Below, in pieces: positions 23,123 through 35,144 of a stretch of 64,000 bases of DNA. The DNA comes from Asterias rubens. Lineage: Eukaryota > Echinodermata > Asteroidea > Forcipulatida > Asteriidae. A model generated the notes under the pieces. That model did not search any database and had not been told where the DNA came from. It saw only the letters and a list, made by a program, of their open reading frames with translations. A program made the position numbers and the translations under genes. Positions within the stretch are counted from its first letter, which is position 1. Each line of letters begins with the position of its first letter. The stretch spans positions 12,833,343 to 12,897,342 of the forward strand of contig NC_047063.1 of NCBI RefSeq assembly GCF_902459465.1, read 5' to 3'.

Positions 23123-23374
23123 TCAAAGGGAAGGTACACGTTTGGTAATTACTCAAAACAAATATTAACTTAAAAACTGACTTGGTAACGAGCATTGGAG
23201 AGCTGTTGATAGTATAAAACATTGTGAGAAACGGCTCCCTCTGAAGTAGCATAGATTTGGAGAAAGAGGTAATTTCTCAAATTGAGCTGTTATTTTATGC
23301 ATAGGCCTATGTTGAGAAACACCAAGTGAGAACACTGGTCTTTGACAATTTACCAATAGTGTACCATCCCTTTA
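23123..23374 (+). repeat. TTAAAGG-family MITE, shortened copy
   Basis: TTTGGTAATTACTCAAAACA near the left end, GAGAAACGGCTCCCTCTGAA in the middle, and CATCCCTTTAA at the right end. The central inverted segment is absent. Confidence 0.75.
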
Positions 23375-25460
23375 ATTGCCCATATTACAATATGTTTAAT
23401 ATAACATTACTAATTTCATAGTAATTATTTTTTGACATTTTGTTTATGCATTGGAATATTTTAATAAATTACAAATTACATATTTTTTAATATTTCAAAA
23501 AAAATTACTGTTTCATTTCTGTATTGAGTGGTATAGACGTAGTCACAATATTAAAACAAACAAACAAACAAACAAACATTGGAAACAAGAAAAGTGTGCG
23601 GGTTTTTATTTTAAAAAAATTGGGGCAGACAGTGCGAGTCCAGCCGGTGTGGCTCGTTCAGCCAACGTTAATTTTCCATGGCATGGGGGGGGGGGGGGGC
23701 AGAATCACTATCATGTTATGACTTATTTCGTACCCAAAGCGCTTGCTTAGCACAGCAAAATTTTGCTAAGCAAAAACATGTTACCAGCCGACATTCCATT
23801 AAGTTTGTATTGTTGCGGCTGGTACCACACTAGTTTTTTGCTTAGTAAAAACAGTATCTGGCATTTTTTTTGGTTTACTGACGCGGTATATATAAAAAAA
23901 AAAACAGTACTAAGACCACATGATGATAGTGACTGCGCAAAAGACAGTGCATGCATAACTTTTACACATTACACATGTTCAGGGGCCATTTATTCGCTAC
24001 TGGCGCGCGTGTATACACCCCACGGATCTGTCTTCAACCAATCAGAGTGCGTTAGTTAAGCACGTTATAATGTGTCAATCATGGTATTAAAACAGCTTTG
24101 TTTCGTAACCAGTTTCTGGAATGTGATGATCTTGGTACTCCCAGTCAGCTGCTCAGATTGTTCTGACAATCCTTTTATTTACTACTTTGTCGAGATGGTC
24201 CGGGTTAGGGGGTCGTTCATGAGTGTTAGAGTGCCCTGTTTTTTTATACACATGTTTATGTATATATATTTTATTGTAAATGTAATGTATTTTTATCTTC
24301 TCCATTGTTTAAGGTTTTGTTGAAATAAATAAATAAAATAATAAATAACCCTTTGATGTCTATATGATTGCATGGTGAGGTATCAATATGAAATAATATG
24401 TTTGGTTTGCGATAACACCATGGGTGTATCTACTTGCCAGGTAGAGTTGTTTAAAACTTTGAGGTCGCGAGGTATTTATAAAAATGCAATTATAGCTCCC
24501 ATATGGAAAGATCAAGAGAAAAGAATATAATATTATAGTATTACACTTTCTATTTTCTTTTTCTTCCAATAACAGACCACAATAATGGTCACGGTACAAA
24601 ATCTCCATAAACAAAACCTGAGCACATGCTAATTTGAACTTCTTGTCCCCATTTCATAGAGCTGCTTACGCAGAAAGTTGTGCTTAAAAAATTCCGCTGA
24701 GCGGAAATGAGCAGAATACCAGCCATAAATTGTTCATTTGGACAAGTAGTTTGACTGATAACCTTATTCTGGTTAGCGTCATTTTGTTGTGCTTAGCTAC
24801 TTGTTATGCTTAAGCAGTTCTATGAAATTGGGCTCTGGTATTCAACAACTTTGACAGTATCGACTCAAATGAGAATATTTATCACGACTATCTACAATGT
24901 TGCCTCGTTTCTGAGTAGACTTGAGTTGCTTTCGTTTAATTAAAAATTTTGAAAATGTGTCTATATTTTTTAGTTTCTTTAATACTGTTATAGGCCTAAT
25001 TGTTATTTTATCAACTGTTTTGGAGGGGAGGGGGAGGTGATTGTGGCCCTCTTTTTCGCCTCTGTATTTCTAATTTCTCACTTATTTTTTTTGTATCTGA
25101 GTTTTTCCAACTTCGACTATTATATGTTGTTGCTCGGGAGTCGGCCAGAGCCAAGTACACTTGTTTACTGCCGTATCGTATAGTTTGGCTAGGGATCACA
25201 CCTGGTTTTCTATAAAACCCACCGAATTTCCCTTGCCGTTCATTCCACTGTTTTGTTGTAGCTCAAAAGACAAAAATACTTGGCAGAGGGGAAAATGCCA
25301 AACCACGCCCCTTACTTAATTTGAATAAAAACTCGTTATAGCCTGATCTAGGCTAAGTACCTATCCTATTAAGAAACAATTTTGTTTTGGTCCATTCATT
25401 GCATCTCCTAAATCCCCCTCATTCTTCAACATTGCCAAACTACAGGTATATTGAAATGTA
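23375..25460. other. Intergenic, repeats only
   Basis: Contains a CAAA/AAAC microsatellite (23553-23578), a 14-base G run (about 23686-23699), a partial GCTTAGCA-type repeat (23740-23850) and one better copy (24645-24838). No protein-coding signal or RNA gene was recognised. Confidence 0.5.
24645..24838. repeat. GCTTAAGCA-type palindromic element
   Basis: CCATTTCATAGAGCTGCTTA at the left, and TGCTTAAGCAGTTCTATGAA ending ATTGGGCTC at the right. Same family as 16522-16706. Confidence 0.8.
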
Positions 25461-25704
25461 TTGTAATGCAAACGACGTTTACGCGTTTCTACGATAATGG
25501 GGTGGGCGAAACCATGTGCTCTGTTTTACACGGGCACAGGCCGTACAGAAGAAGGTTCAGGCCATTCGCATGCTGGACGTTGGGCTACACACTTGTCTGC
25601 TAAAACAACACCCGCTATTAATGTTGTTCTCTATTTAGAAACCTAGAGAATTAGCTGTAAATTTTCTTTAGCAAAAACAACAGTGCTTTTAGCTCTATTT
25701 TAGT

Positions 25705-25878
25705 AAAAAGCCCGCCACGAACTTGAAACTTTTATGAAGACTACACGAACTCAGCCCGGGGACTACCAGAGCTACAACGCCCAGCCAAGCGGGAGCAGAG
25801 AGCGGCAAACACGGCACAGCAAGTATAGCAAAGAGACGACCTATGCCGCTGCAATGCAGTCCATACACAAAACGAAAG
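25705..25878 (+). ncRNA. C-type exon candidate 0 (possible first exon)
   Basis: A GC-richer block ending ACACAAAACGAAAG with a GTGAGC donor. Its order CAGAGCTACAACGCCCAGCC ... TGCAGTCCATACA parallels CAGAGCTGCAGCAGCCCGGC ... GAAGTCCACAAA in the later C-type exons. The left border is uncertain; upstream 25480-25700 resembles the sequence before exon C1. Confidence 0.45.
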
Positions 25879-27709
25879 GTGAGCCATGTTTTCCAAGTAC
25901 ACTGTCTTTCTAAAATTATTCGTAAAACCCAATTTACTAATAATTGTCATTTCAAGATAGCTAAGTGATTTTTTTAAATAAATTTACGGCACTTGCTCTT
26001 TTACCAGTTAACTCCTCTTAAAAACACTGATTTATTGCATTATTTTGAATTACATTGTGTCTGTCTGAAATAAATTACATAGCTAATCTAAATTTTGTGA
26101 TTTCAAGATAGCTCAATGAATTAAACAAATTACGGCCCTTAGCCTCTATTTTTCCTTTGTACTCTCAAACGCTGATTTATTAATATAAATGGACAAGTTC
26201 CCGTATCATGGCACCACCGTTTCATTTCGTAATAATTTATAAAACAAAATAGTATATAATTTTACCTATGGGATAATCCTTTTGTAAATATTTGTCAGGA
26301 AAAGTTTTCGTATCCTAGCACCACTTTTTCTTTCGTTATGAATAAAATTGTATTTTAAAATCTCTTTTTTTACTCAAATTACATATTTATGCCTTTTGAA
26401 AAATGAGTAAAAATGTGGTGGCAGAATACGAAAAGTTTTCCGCTGGGGACCTGACGCTAAAAAAAAAAGCACATGTTTTCCGCGCACTGCTTTACCATTT
26501 AGCCCCGCCCACCATGTCTATTCTGTGTCCACCCACGTGGGCAGCTCTCTGCACGTAGCTATAAGTGTGCCAGTACAAGCAGAGCGTGATTGACCCGACC
26601 GGCCTACTTATTATTTTGTTAGTTGCAGCGAAGTGTTGGCAAGTGTCCAATTTTAGAAAGCCTGTAATTTTCTGTATGCACAAAATCTAGCTAAGCACAG
26701 AAAAAGTATTGCTTAGCAACAGAAATAGGTTATCAGCCCAAATTACATCATGTTTACATTGTAGTGACTGGTGCCCCACTCATTTTTTCGGTTATTGTTT
26801 TGCGGTGTTCCCATAAAAATTCATTTGGCTGCATAGGCCCCCCTCCCTATGTCCATTGTTCTTGAGCATTTTTCTAAAGAATCCTATTATAATTTGTCAT
26901 TCATTTCACAAAAGATGTTCTGAGACAATATTTTACAAAAAAGGAAACTTTGTACATTTTATGCCATTATTAAAAAAAAATTCAATGTTTTTCCCCAAAC
27001 TTGTCTTCTATCCCGCACCCCCCCCCCCCCTCCCCTCAAAAAAAAATAAAATAAAAAATACTATGAGAGATAGCAACATTGTTTATTTTGACCTAAATGT
27101 TAGCGTGGAATTGTTGTTTAACAATACGTGAGAACTGTTTAATACTGGTTCACTGTTGGGTAAAATAATTGTATTTTCTAGTGATTCAACTGAAAAGCCC
27201 GTATCTTATTTTTATCCAGACTTATATGCACACATAACTCCCCCTCCTTATTCTTTATAATTTTTGGTATGGATGTTAAAACACTTTGCTCAGTAAATGC
27301 ACACAATCACCGCCTAAAAAAATTCTTATAATATTAAAAAAGCTACATACAACGTGAGTTGTTTTTGCCCCTTCCGTTTGCAGGCATCTTGTTATACATT
27401 CCCCGCATTCTTTAAAGTAATACTTTGCCAAACTGTATGTAAATCTCTTTGTTATGCAAATGAGACGCTTCTGCGTTTTTGTGTATTCTGAATGCATTGC
27501 TCTTTTTGACTGACAGCCAACTACCAGTGGGCGAAACCATGTGGTTTTACACTAGTGCAGCAGACTGGACGAGAGGCCGGCTCACTGCTCTTTACATTTT
27601 GCTCGCCCGCTACAAAAAAACTCCCGCTTTGTTCTTATACCCTTAATAAAAACCTAGTTAACTTAATTAGTTTTCTATAAAATAAGTGTCTTTTGCTTTG
27701 TTTTGGCAG

Positions 27710-28149
27710 CAGTTTTCATGGCTTCAGTGTGTGTTAACTGCTTCAGTACGTCGTCGCCACAGAGTGAGAACTGAACTTTACGAAATTTCTGCCGACATTG
27801 ATGTTGAGCTCGAGCGACCAGAGGCTCCGGGGAAAGGGGCCCAGCTTTCTTTGAAGAAAGCTGTAGCAACCTTCCGCACCGGGGCTTATTTCTCTGTTGA
27901 GCTTCCAGTTGCTTGCTTCTTCAAGTTGGCTTCAATGTGTCACTCTTATAAGTTTGATCCCGATGACAACGGGAAGAAATACTGATTGGCGAAGACGGTA
28001 CCGAACAACGTTCCACTGCCAGAGCAGACGACCAAGCCCACGCACGGGACCAGAGCAGACCAACCCAGGCCGTGGGTCTAGAGCTGCAGCAGCCCGGCCC
28101 ATCAGCAACGATGGCTGCTGCCTCTGCGTGAAGTCCACAAACGTGAAAG
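27710..28149 (+). ncRNA. C-type exon 1, long form with conserved 200-nt block
   Basis: Acceptor TTTTGGCAG, donor GTAAAT after AACGTGAAAG. It contains the block from GAGAACTGAACTTTACGAAA to GATCCCGATGACAACGG, found almost unchanged in 30721-31101 and 32482-32829. The block holds a perfect 10-bp hairpin (CAGCTTTCTT / AAGAAAGCTG, 27842-27863) and an open frame including DIDVELERPEAPGK and GAYFSVELPVACFFKLAS. No known domain was recognised. Confidence 0.55.
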
Positions 28150-28914
28150 GTAAATACCCTGGTATAATATTGTTTGTGAGTCTCATTGCCATAATTAAAT
28201 TAATGTCATTATCAACCACATTGTTGAGATGAGACATTCGTAGAAAATAAAAACAAAATCTTTGGGGCAATAACCTTAGTTAGCAGGCATTTTCCAGATT
28301 TAGTTTTCTTTCCACGGCTACATTTTGCCCCCACTTTTGATTTTCCAAAGTTTTTGAGCGTTTTTCCAAGTTTGGATTATTATCAAACAATTTGTTTATA
28401 TAAATAATTTCCATAAATTTATTTTCCAGTAAATGCCTGATCTCAAGCCCACATGACCAATAAATAGCATAAAATAATAGCATAGAGATATTATTTTTAT
28501 TAAAAGTTACGGACGGGTGTCCATGCTGGCTCCATTGAGTTTACAAAAACAAAACAATCGCCAGATATGTAATGAGTGGGTTAGGCCATACCACTATTTT
28601 GCCATAGGGATTTTTTGAGGATGAGGGGATAACATCTTTTGCCAACTCATAACCATCATAGGTAGTGCTCTTTTTTTTCTGCAAAATATATATTTTTCAG
28701 ATGAGCAATTGTTCTTGTAGAAAATAAAAATAAAACTTTTTGGGGAAGATACTTTATTCTCTGCAGTGGTTTAGAGGCATTTTCCAATTTTTGATCTTGA
28801 AATTAATATGGCCGAGTGCACCCCATTTCACCCGCTCTTTCTGTCTCTAATTTAGAAACCTAGTAAACTGTAAATGTTATATAAATGAAAGTTATTTTGC
28901 CTTTATTTTGGCAG

Positions 28915-29075
28915 CAGTGTAAATTGCTTCAGTTTGTGTAAAATGGTTCAGTAGACAACGGTACTGAACATGTTTCACTGCAAAAGCTGACGCATCAAGA
29001 CCAGACCAGACCGCCAGACCAGACCTGCCCAGCCCGATGGCTGCTGCCTCTGCGTGAAGTCCACAAACCTGAAAG
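28915..29075 (+). ncRNA. C-type exon 2, short form
   Basis: Acceptor TTTTGGCAG and donor GTAAAG. It keeps only the beginning and the end of the cassette (GCCCGATGGCTGCTGCCTCT ... GTCCACAAACCTGAAAG); the 200-nt block is missing. Confidence 0.5.
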
Positions 29076-29923
29076 GTAAAGACCCTAGGCATAGTATTGT
29101 TTGTGAATTCCATTGTCTTCATTAAATCCACTTTTATTATCGACCACATTGTTGTGACAGGTTGGTCTTGAGGAAAATTAGAAGAAAATGCCCCCCTCAG
29201 TAGTATCCAAAGTTTTAAAACATTGTTTAAAATACATTTTGCCACTCAACGTTCACTTCAACAAGTTGTACAGCATGACTTGGGTAGTATAACAAAAGTC
29301 TTACAAATTAATTAAACAACAAAAATCATAATAAAAGACAGCTTTTATTTGTTGTAAGCTGCTGGTAAATTTTAACCAATTATTTTGACTTTTTTTCTGA
29401 AATGCCAATAAAGCTCGCAAAAGTGCTTCTTTAGACATAGTTATTGTGTTTTACTACTGGGGTCACTGTTGATGCAATTAATCTTTTGTTTATCCCTTTT
29501 TAAGGGGAAAATATATTTAGCGTTTTTCCGATTAGAAAAACTAATATAACTGCCTACTGTTGATTTCATCCAGATTTCATTACAGAATTTTTTTTTTAAA
29601 TGTTTTCCCCGATTCTTTAAATTTTTGTTATATCTTTATTTATTTACTTTTTTTTTGGGGGGGGGGTATTGGTGAACTTAAACAAAAAACTACTACCGCA
29701 TATTTGTTTAAAAAAAAAACCTTGTCTTGGCAAAAATACACACCACCACACTCTTGCTTACTTTAAAAACAAATCTTAATTACAGTACCAAAAAACATAG
29801 AAGCGATACCGTTATTTGTCACACATCTTTGTCAAAAAGTTTGCTAATCTCTTTTTCTTATATTATGCAAATGAGGTGATTCTGCATTTCTTATCCTGAA
29901 TGCATTGCTCTTTTTGATAACAG

Positions 29924-30064
29924 CTATCTAGCGTACCCCAGCAAGAAAAGACGAACCCAGTCCACAGGACCAGAGAAGACTCACCAGCCTATGGGGTTAG
30001 AGCTGCAGCACCCAGCCCAGCAACATATGGATGCAGCTGCGTGAAGTCAACAAACCAGTTATAG
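29924..30064 (+). ncRNA. C-type exon 3, short form
   Basis: Acceptor TTTGATAACAG and donor GTAAAA. Body GGGGTTAGAGCTGCAGCACC ... GCGTGAAGTCAACAAACCAG matches the 3' half of the cassette. The acceptor matches an alternative AG also present upstream of exon C1 (about 27519). Confidence 0.45.
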
Positions 30065-30720
30065 GTAAAAAGCCCTAGGCCTATTAGTGTTTGTGATTTC
30101 AAAATTTCATCATCGACCAAATTTTGGACATTGGTCTTGACAAAAAAACATTAAAAACTTTAAAAGTTTGCTATCAATAGTCAACTTTCATTATTGTTTT
30201 TGGTCAACTTGTCTCATGTGAAATGCACACAACCACGCTCTTGCTTACTTTGAAAACAAATCTATACAGTACCAAAAAGCATAGAAACACACAGCATTGT
30301 TCTGGTCTCTTCGGTTTCTAGGCATTCTTCAAAGAAAGACTTTGCCAAATTGTATGCAAATCTCATATTAAACCAACGGTTCTTTTCAGAACCACCCCAA
30401 CTCATTTAGAGATTATTACATGGTGTTACCGCAAACTCTTCTATATCTTATCTCCACCATGCAAAGTTTCAAATCCTACAATTCTCATGTTATGAGATGA
30501 TTCTGCATTTCTTATCCTTCGCGTAATGCTTTTTTTGACAACAGCTAGCTAACTATATCCAGTAGGCAAAACTCATGTGGCAGCTTTACATGGCTGCAGT
30601 GGGCTGGACACGGCTCGCTACTCTCTACATTTCTTGCCCATTTAAAAAAACACCAACTCTTTCTGTCTGCTAAATTGTTAACTTTCTTTAAAAATAAGTG
30701 ATTTTGCTTTATTTTGGCAG

Positions 30721-31101
30721 CAGTGTATGGCTTCAGTGTGAAATGCTTCAGAACGTCGCCACAGAGTGAGAACTGAACTTTACGAAACTGCCGACATTGA
30801 TGTTGAGCTCGAGCGACCAGAGGCTCCAGGGAAAGAGGCCCAGCTTTCTTTGAAGAAAGCTGTAGCAACCCTCCGCACCGGGGCTTATTTCTCTGTTGAG
30901 CTTCCAGTTGCTTGCTTCTTCAAGTTGGCTTCAATGCATCACTCTTATTAGTTGAATCCCGATGACAACGGGAAGAAATACTGATTGGCAAAGACGGTAC
31001 TGAACATTGTTCCACTGTAAAAGCAGACCCACCCAGGACCAGAGCAAACCCACCCAGCAAGGATGGCTGCTGCCGCTGCGTGAAGTCCACAAACCAGAAA
31101 G
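30721..31101 (+). ncRNA. C-type exon 4, long form
   Basis: Acceptor ATTTTGGCAG and donor GTAAAG. The conserved block is present, with the 10-bp hairpin at 30841-30862. It lacks three bases near 30787 relative to exon 1, which is in frame, but the open frame ends early at CTTATTAG, so a shared protein across copies is not maintained here. Confidence 0.55.
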
Positions 31102-31266
31102 GTAAAGACCCTAGGCATAATATCATTTGTGAATTCCATTGTTATAACTAAATCTGATTTTGTCATCGACCACATTTGAGATGTTCATATGCTTTGGGAA
31201 AATATGTTAATTATTTTGTTACCCCCGAACAAAGATATTGACAAAATAGGGACACTGCCAATGTAG

Positions 31267-31338
31267 GGCTAGATAGCTCAGTTGGTAGAGCGTCGGCACG
31301 TTAATCCGGAGGTCGTTGGTTCGAATCCCACTCTAGTC
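31267..31338 (+). tRNA. tRNA-Asn(GTT)-like sequence, probably a tRNA-derived SINE head
   Basis: 72 nt folding as a cloverleaf: acceptor GGCTAGA/TCTAGTC, D arm GCTC/GAGC, anticodon loop ACGTTAA with GTT at 34-36, T loop TTCGAAT. The pol III A box TAGCTCAGTTGG and B box GGTTCGAATCC are intact. One mismatch each in the anticodon and T stems, together with a second decayed copy that shares flanking sequence (32925-33095), point to a dispersed tRNA-derived element rather than a working tRNA gene. It lies in the interval between C-type exons 4 and 5. Confidence 0.65.
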
Positions 31339-31810
31339 AATGCTTTGTTCAACCCCAAAAATTATTTTATTCTTATCACCGGATATGTAATGGGTGGGTT
31401 ATACCCTCCATGGTTATACTATGAAAATATACCATTATATTTTGACAAAGATTAACCAGCATGGGATGTGCTCCAATTTCTTCGTCGACCACATATTGTT
31501 GAGATTTGATACTGGTTTTGCAGAAAAAGAAGGGACAAAATTATTTGGGAAAATGCTTTATTCTTTGCAGTGTTGAGAGGCCCAAGTCATATCAAAACTT
31601 CTTAGGCGGTTTTTATGATGTTTGTCACAAACTGATCCCTTCACCAAGCCTTACTGGGTAACATAGAAAACAAATCTGAAAGATGCAAACATTTTCTATA
31701 TAAATGAATTTTTCATTAATTATTTTGTAAATTTCTTGCCCCAAGTCGAATTTTTCCCATTTAGTTTGAACATTTTCCATAAAATAAGTGATTTGATTCT
31801 GTTTTGGCAG

Positions 31811-31971
31811 CAGTGAAAATGGTTTCAGATTGTGCAAAGAGTTGCTTCAGAGAAGATGCAACTAGTCCGTGGGACCAGAGCAGACCTACCCAGCCCATGG
31901 GACCAGAGCTGCAGCAGCACGGCCCAGCAACGATGGCTGCTGCCACTGCATGAAGTCCACTAACCTGAAAG
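31811..31971 (+). ncRNA. C-type exon 5, short form
   Basis: Acceptor GTTTTGGCAG, donor GTAAAG. Contains GGGACCAGAGCTGCAGCAGC and CGATGGCTGCTGCCACTGCA; lacks the 200-nt block. Confidence 0.5.
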
Positions 31972-32481
31972 GTAAAGAACCTAGGCCTAATATAGTTTGC
32001 AAAATTCATTGTCACAACTCAATTTGATTTCATCATTGAACACATTGTTGAGATGAGACATTGGTCTTATGAAAAATTGGCAAATTATTTTACTCTTTGC
32101 AATGTTAGTAGGAATTTCCTGGCCCCGTGGCCACATAGCCACATAATGAGCGTTTTTAATGAAACTTGCCTCAAATGTTAATTTCTCCAAGTCTTTTTTT
32201 CATTTTTTTCTTTTCGGAATAGTGATATTTGCTTTGTTTTTGTACCTTCAATTCCAGGCATCTTGTAAACTGCATGCATTCTTCAAAGCAAGGCTTTGGT
32301 AAACTGTATGTAAATCTCTTATCCAAACACATGTAGCAACTGTACACGGATGCACTGGGCACAAGGCCCTCTACATTCGCCCCCTAAAACAGCCTCCGCT
32401 TGTTCTGGCTCCTCATTAGAAAACTATTATTTAACTGACAATTTTCTTTATAAATAAGTATTTTTTGCTTTGTTTTGGCAG

Positions 32482-32829
32482 CATTGTAAAGGGCTTTGGT
32501 TTGTGTGAATTGCTTCAGTACGTCGTCGCCACAGAGTGAGAACTGAACTTTACAAAACTGCCGACATTGATGTTGAGCTCGAGCGACCAGAGGCTCCGGG
32601 GAAAGAGGCCCAGCTTTCTTTGAAGAAAGCTGTAGCAACCCTTCTCACTGGGGCTTATTTCTCTGTTGAGCTTCCAGTTGCTTGCTTCTTCAAGTTGGCT
32701 TCAATGTGTCACTCTTATAAGTTGGATCCCGATGACAATGGGAGAACATTCTTAAAGAAGAAATAATGATTGACGACGTTACTGTACATTGAGCAAGGAT
32801 GGCTGCAATGAAGTCCACAAATCTAAAAG
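32482..32829 (+). ncRNA. C-type exon 6, long form
   Basis: Acceptor TTTTGGCA/G and donor GTAAAG after ATCTAAAAG. Contains the conserved block, with the hairpin at 32611-32632, and an open frame ending LKKK. The 3' part of the cassette is shortened. Confidence 0.55.
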
Positions 32830-32924
32830 GTAAAGACCCTTCGCCTCATGTTGTTTTTCTCCATTGTCAGAAACATGGGTCTGATTCTTAGCTTTATAGC
32901 AGTTAATGGCTGTATTGCTTCTGA

Positions 32925-33095
32925 CTGGTACCCCCCCCCCCCCCCCCCCCCCCCCCCCGCCCCGCCCTCAGACAAAGGTGTTGACAAATAAGGGAGATCG
33001 GCAACATTTGGCTAGAAAACTCAGTAGGTAAGGTACTGGCACATTAGTCTAGAGGTTCTGGTTAAAATCCAAGCGACTCGGTGCTAGGATTTTGG
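32925..33095 (+). repeat. Decayed copy of the tRNA-like element with poly-C tract
   Basis: GACAAAGGTGTTGACAAATA, then TTGGCTAGAAAACTCAGTAG GTAAGGTACTGGCACATTAG, parallels the upstream flank and tRNA-like body at 31225-31338. It is preceded by a run of about 28 C (32931-32958). The cloverleaf is lost. Confidence 0.65.
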
Positions 33096-33539
33096 AAAAC
33101 TTGGTACCTGCACATTTACTCGATGACCAAAGTACTCAAACTTGAGTGATAATGAGGTCATCCTCTAGTACTCCGCAGTAATTGATACCAAATGAAAAAG
33201 ACTTGACTACAACACTGATGTCTTCCTGAGAGTACACTTTATGCATAAGTCCTCTTGAAATAATGAGACAGTTGAGTGAACCTGAGCCGGGCTCTGAGTG
33301 CTATTCACATGACAGCAGTTTAACTGGGGTCCCTTGCTTCATTTTAGCATGGTTGTGAAATGCAGCAATGTTTAAAAAAGATTATGCAAGAGTACTTGGA
33401 CAGAACAAGTTGTTGTCCTTTCACACAGGTACATTTTGTAAAATTTTACAAGCATGCAACAATTTAGCAAGGGACCCTTGCAAAATTGATCTCGTCTGAA
33501 AGGGGCTCTTGTTGCGTGTGATGTTAACACTTCAGCCTT

Positions 33540-33700
33540 TGATTTCACAAAACTCTTCCCGACTTAAGACTAATCTTGGGACTTAGGCCGAGTCCCAACC
33601 CTGCACTGTAGCATGCAGACCTTAAGATTAATCATAAGTTAAGACGAGTTACTTGTCCTAACTCGAGATAAGACGAGTCCTAACTCTTTGTGAAATCGAC
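33540..33700. repeat. MITE with GATTTCACAAAGAGTTAGGA ends
   Basis: Left GATTTCACAAAACTCTTCCC and right GACTCGTCTTATCTCGAGTT-type inverted end (read as AACTCTTTGTGAAATCGAC on the plus strand). Related copies are at 41553-41655 and 44635-44748. Confidence 0.75.
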
Positions 33701-34270
33701 GGCAGGGCTCAAATTTTGTTGTGTAAATTTTCCACAAGACCACAAGGCTTCTGGGTTAAAACTTTCACTGGACCAAAATAAAGTTACAATATCGAAGTAT
33801 TAAAGGGAAAGAACTTTCTGCCAAGTTTTACATGTAAATTGTTTTTATTTGAACAAGCACTATAAATGCGATGTACCTCATTTGTCGTATAGGTATTTCT
33901 TATGCCCTTGACATTCAACAGAATTTTAAAATTAGCACAAGACTCGACTTAAACTAACGTCAACATTTCAGACTCCAGTTCAAAATAATCCTTCACCCTT
34001 TTAAGGCACTTTATCAAGGCAATCTACATCCGGGACATGATTCACCTCATCAGAATTTAGAACAATTCTTCTATCTTCGAATGACAGCTCAAAGCTCACC
34101 TCTTCAAACGAGCATTTTAAATCCTGGACCTTTGACTTTGCGAACCGGCACCCATGAATTTCATTTTGTTGTCAGATACTGTGGGCTTTATAAATGCTGT
34201 ATATTTTTCTTATTATTTGAATATCGTTTCTTTCTTCCATCTTGATTAAATTCTATTTTCCCCCTTGCAG

Positions 34271-34367
34271 ATCTTTTCATGGACTCTGTCTGACCAGTGT
34301 CATGTTTTACCTGGTTGCAACACTCCACCCAGCGAGGACGGTCATGTGTGGAACTAGACATCAAAAG
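34271..34367 (+). ncRNA. Exon candidate between the C and A/B arrays
   Basis: Acceptor TTCCCCCTTGCAG and donor GTGAGT after CATCAAAAG. Its body GACCAGTGTCATG ... CACCCAGCGAGGACGGTCAT resembles part of the C-type cassette. No protein family was recognised. Confidence 0.4.
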
Positions 34368-34978
34368 GTGAGTTGCTGTAATGAAGTTCCAGACCTTTTG
34401 TTACAAATCTATGCATTATCATTCATTTTAACACCCGGCTCATTAAATGTTGCTTAAAAATGAATGCCCTGTAAATCTTTAGCAGTGTGCCAGTTTTTTA
34501 AGGCACTTACAGTAGTGAAAAGATTGTTCGGTTTTATAAAAGCCAGCAGCAACAGGCTGAAAGGAAAAACCATTCCATTTCATTAATGAAGAATCTTTTT
34601 TTCTTCAAATGATTGCATTCAAATTTAGTTCTATTTTGGGTGCTTTCTGCTTCATATTTTCTCATGTGAAGGCAGATATTCCGGTATTCATTCTACAATA
34701 GTCTTGCATAAAGTCTTTAGGTAAAGCAATTTTTAATGAAAAGATGGCTGCCCATGGTCAGTTCAGAAGAGTGAATAATTACGATAAATGATGCTGATTG
34801 AAAAATTGGTTGAACCAGGCTGACTACTTAGATTTAGCAGACACTTGGCATCAATAGATTTAGTACAAACCTTAGCAGAAATAAAAAGGACAACAGAAAC
34901 ACCTGGGTAAACAATCTCAAGGCATTTTGTTTTCATTTCAAAGTTTGGTGGAAATTTTTCCAGCTTTATGCTTGACAG

Positions 34979-35144
34979 CAGGCCTGGAATTACACAGAGG
35001 AGGCAATGGATGCCACGGCCTCCATTGCCCCTGGTCTTGGCCTTGGTGCCCCTTCCAAATGTTTTACATTTTCCAATGAAAGTGCCCTTTTACAAAAAAA
35101 GAAAGAAATTGCCCTGCCCTTTCAAAGGTGAAATTCCAGGCCTG
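34979..35144. repeat. MITE with CAGGCCTGGAATTAC ends
   Basis: Left CAGGCCTGGAATTACAC and right GTGAAATTCCAGGCCTG are inverted. Internal CCATTGCCCCTGGTCTTGGC recurs in the partial copy at 63648-63775. Confidence 0.8.

Noticed and set aside
27675-27869. Minus-strand frame recurring in the three long cassette exons
   Set aside because: It is the antisense of the conserved block; splice signals flank the block on the plus strand only, and its recurrence follows from block duplication.
30545-32638. Box C/D snoRNA genes within the cassette introns
   Set aside because: I looked for RUGAUGA and CUGA boxes with a closing stem near the conserved intron starts and found no convincing pair.
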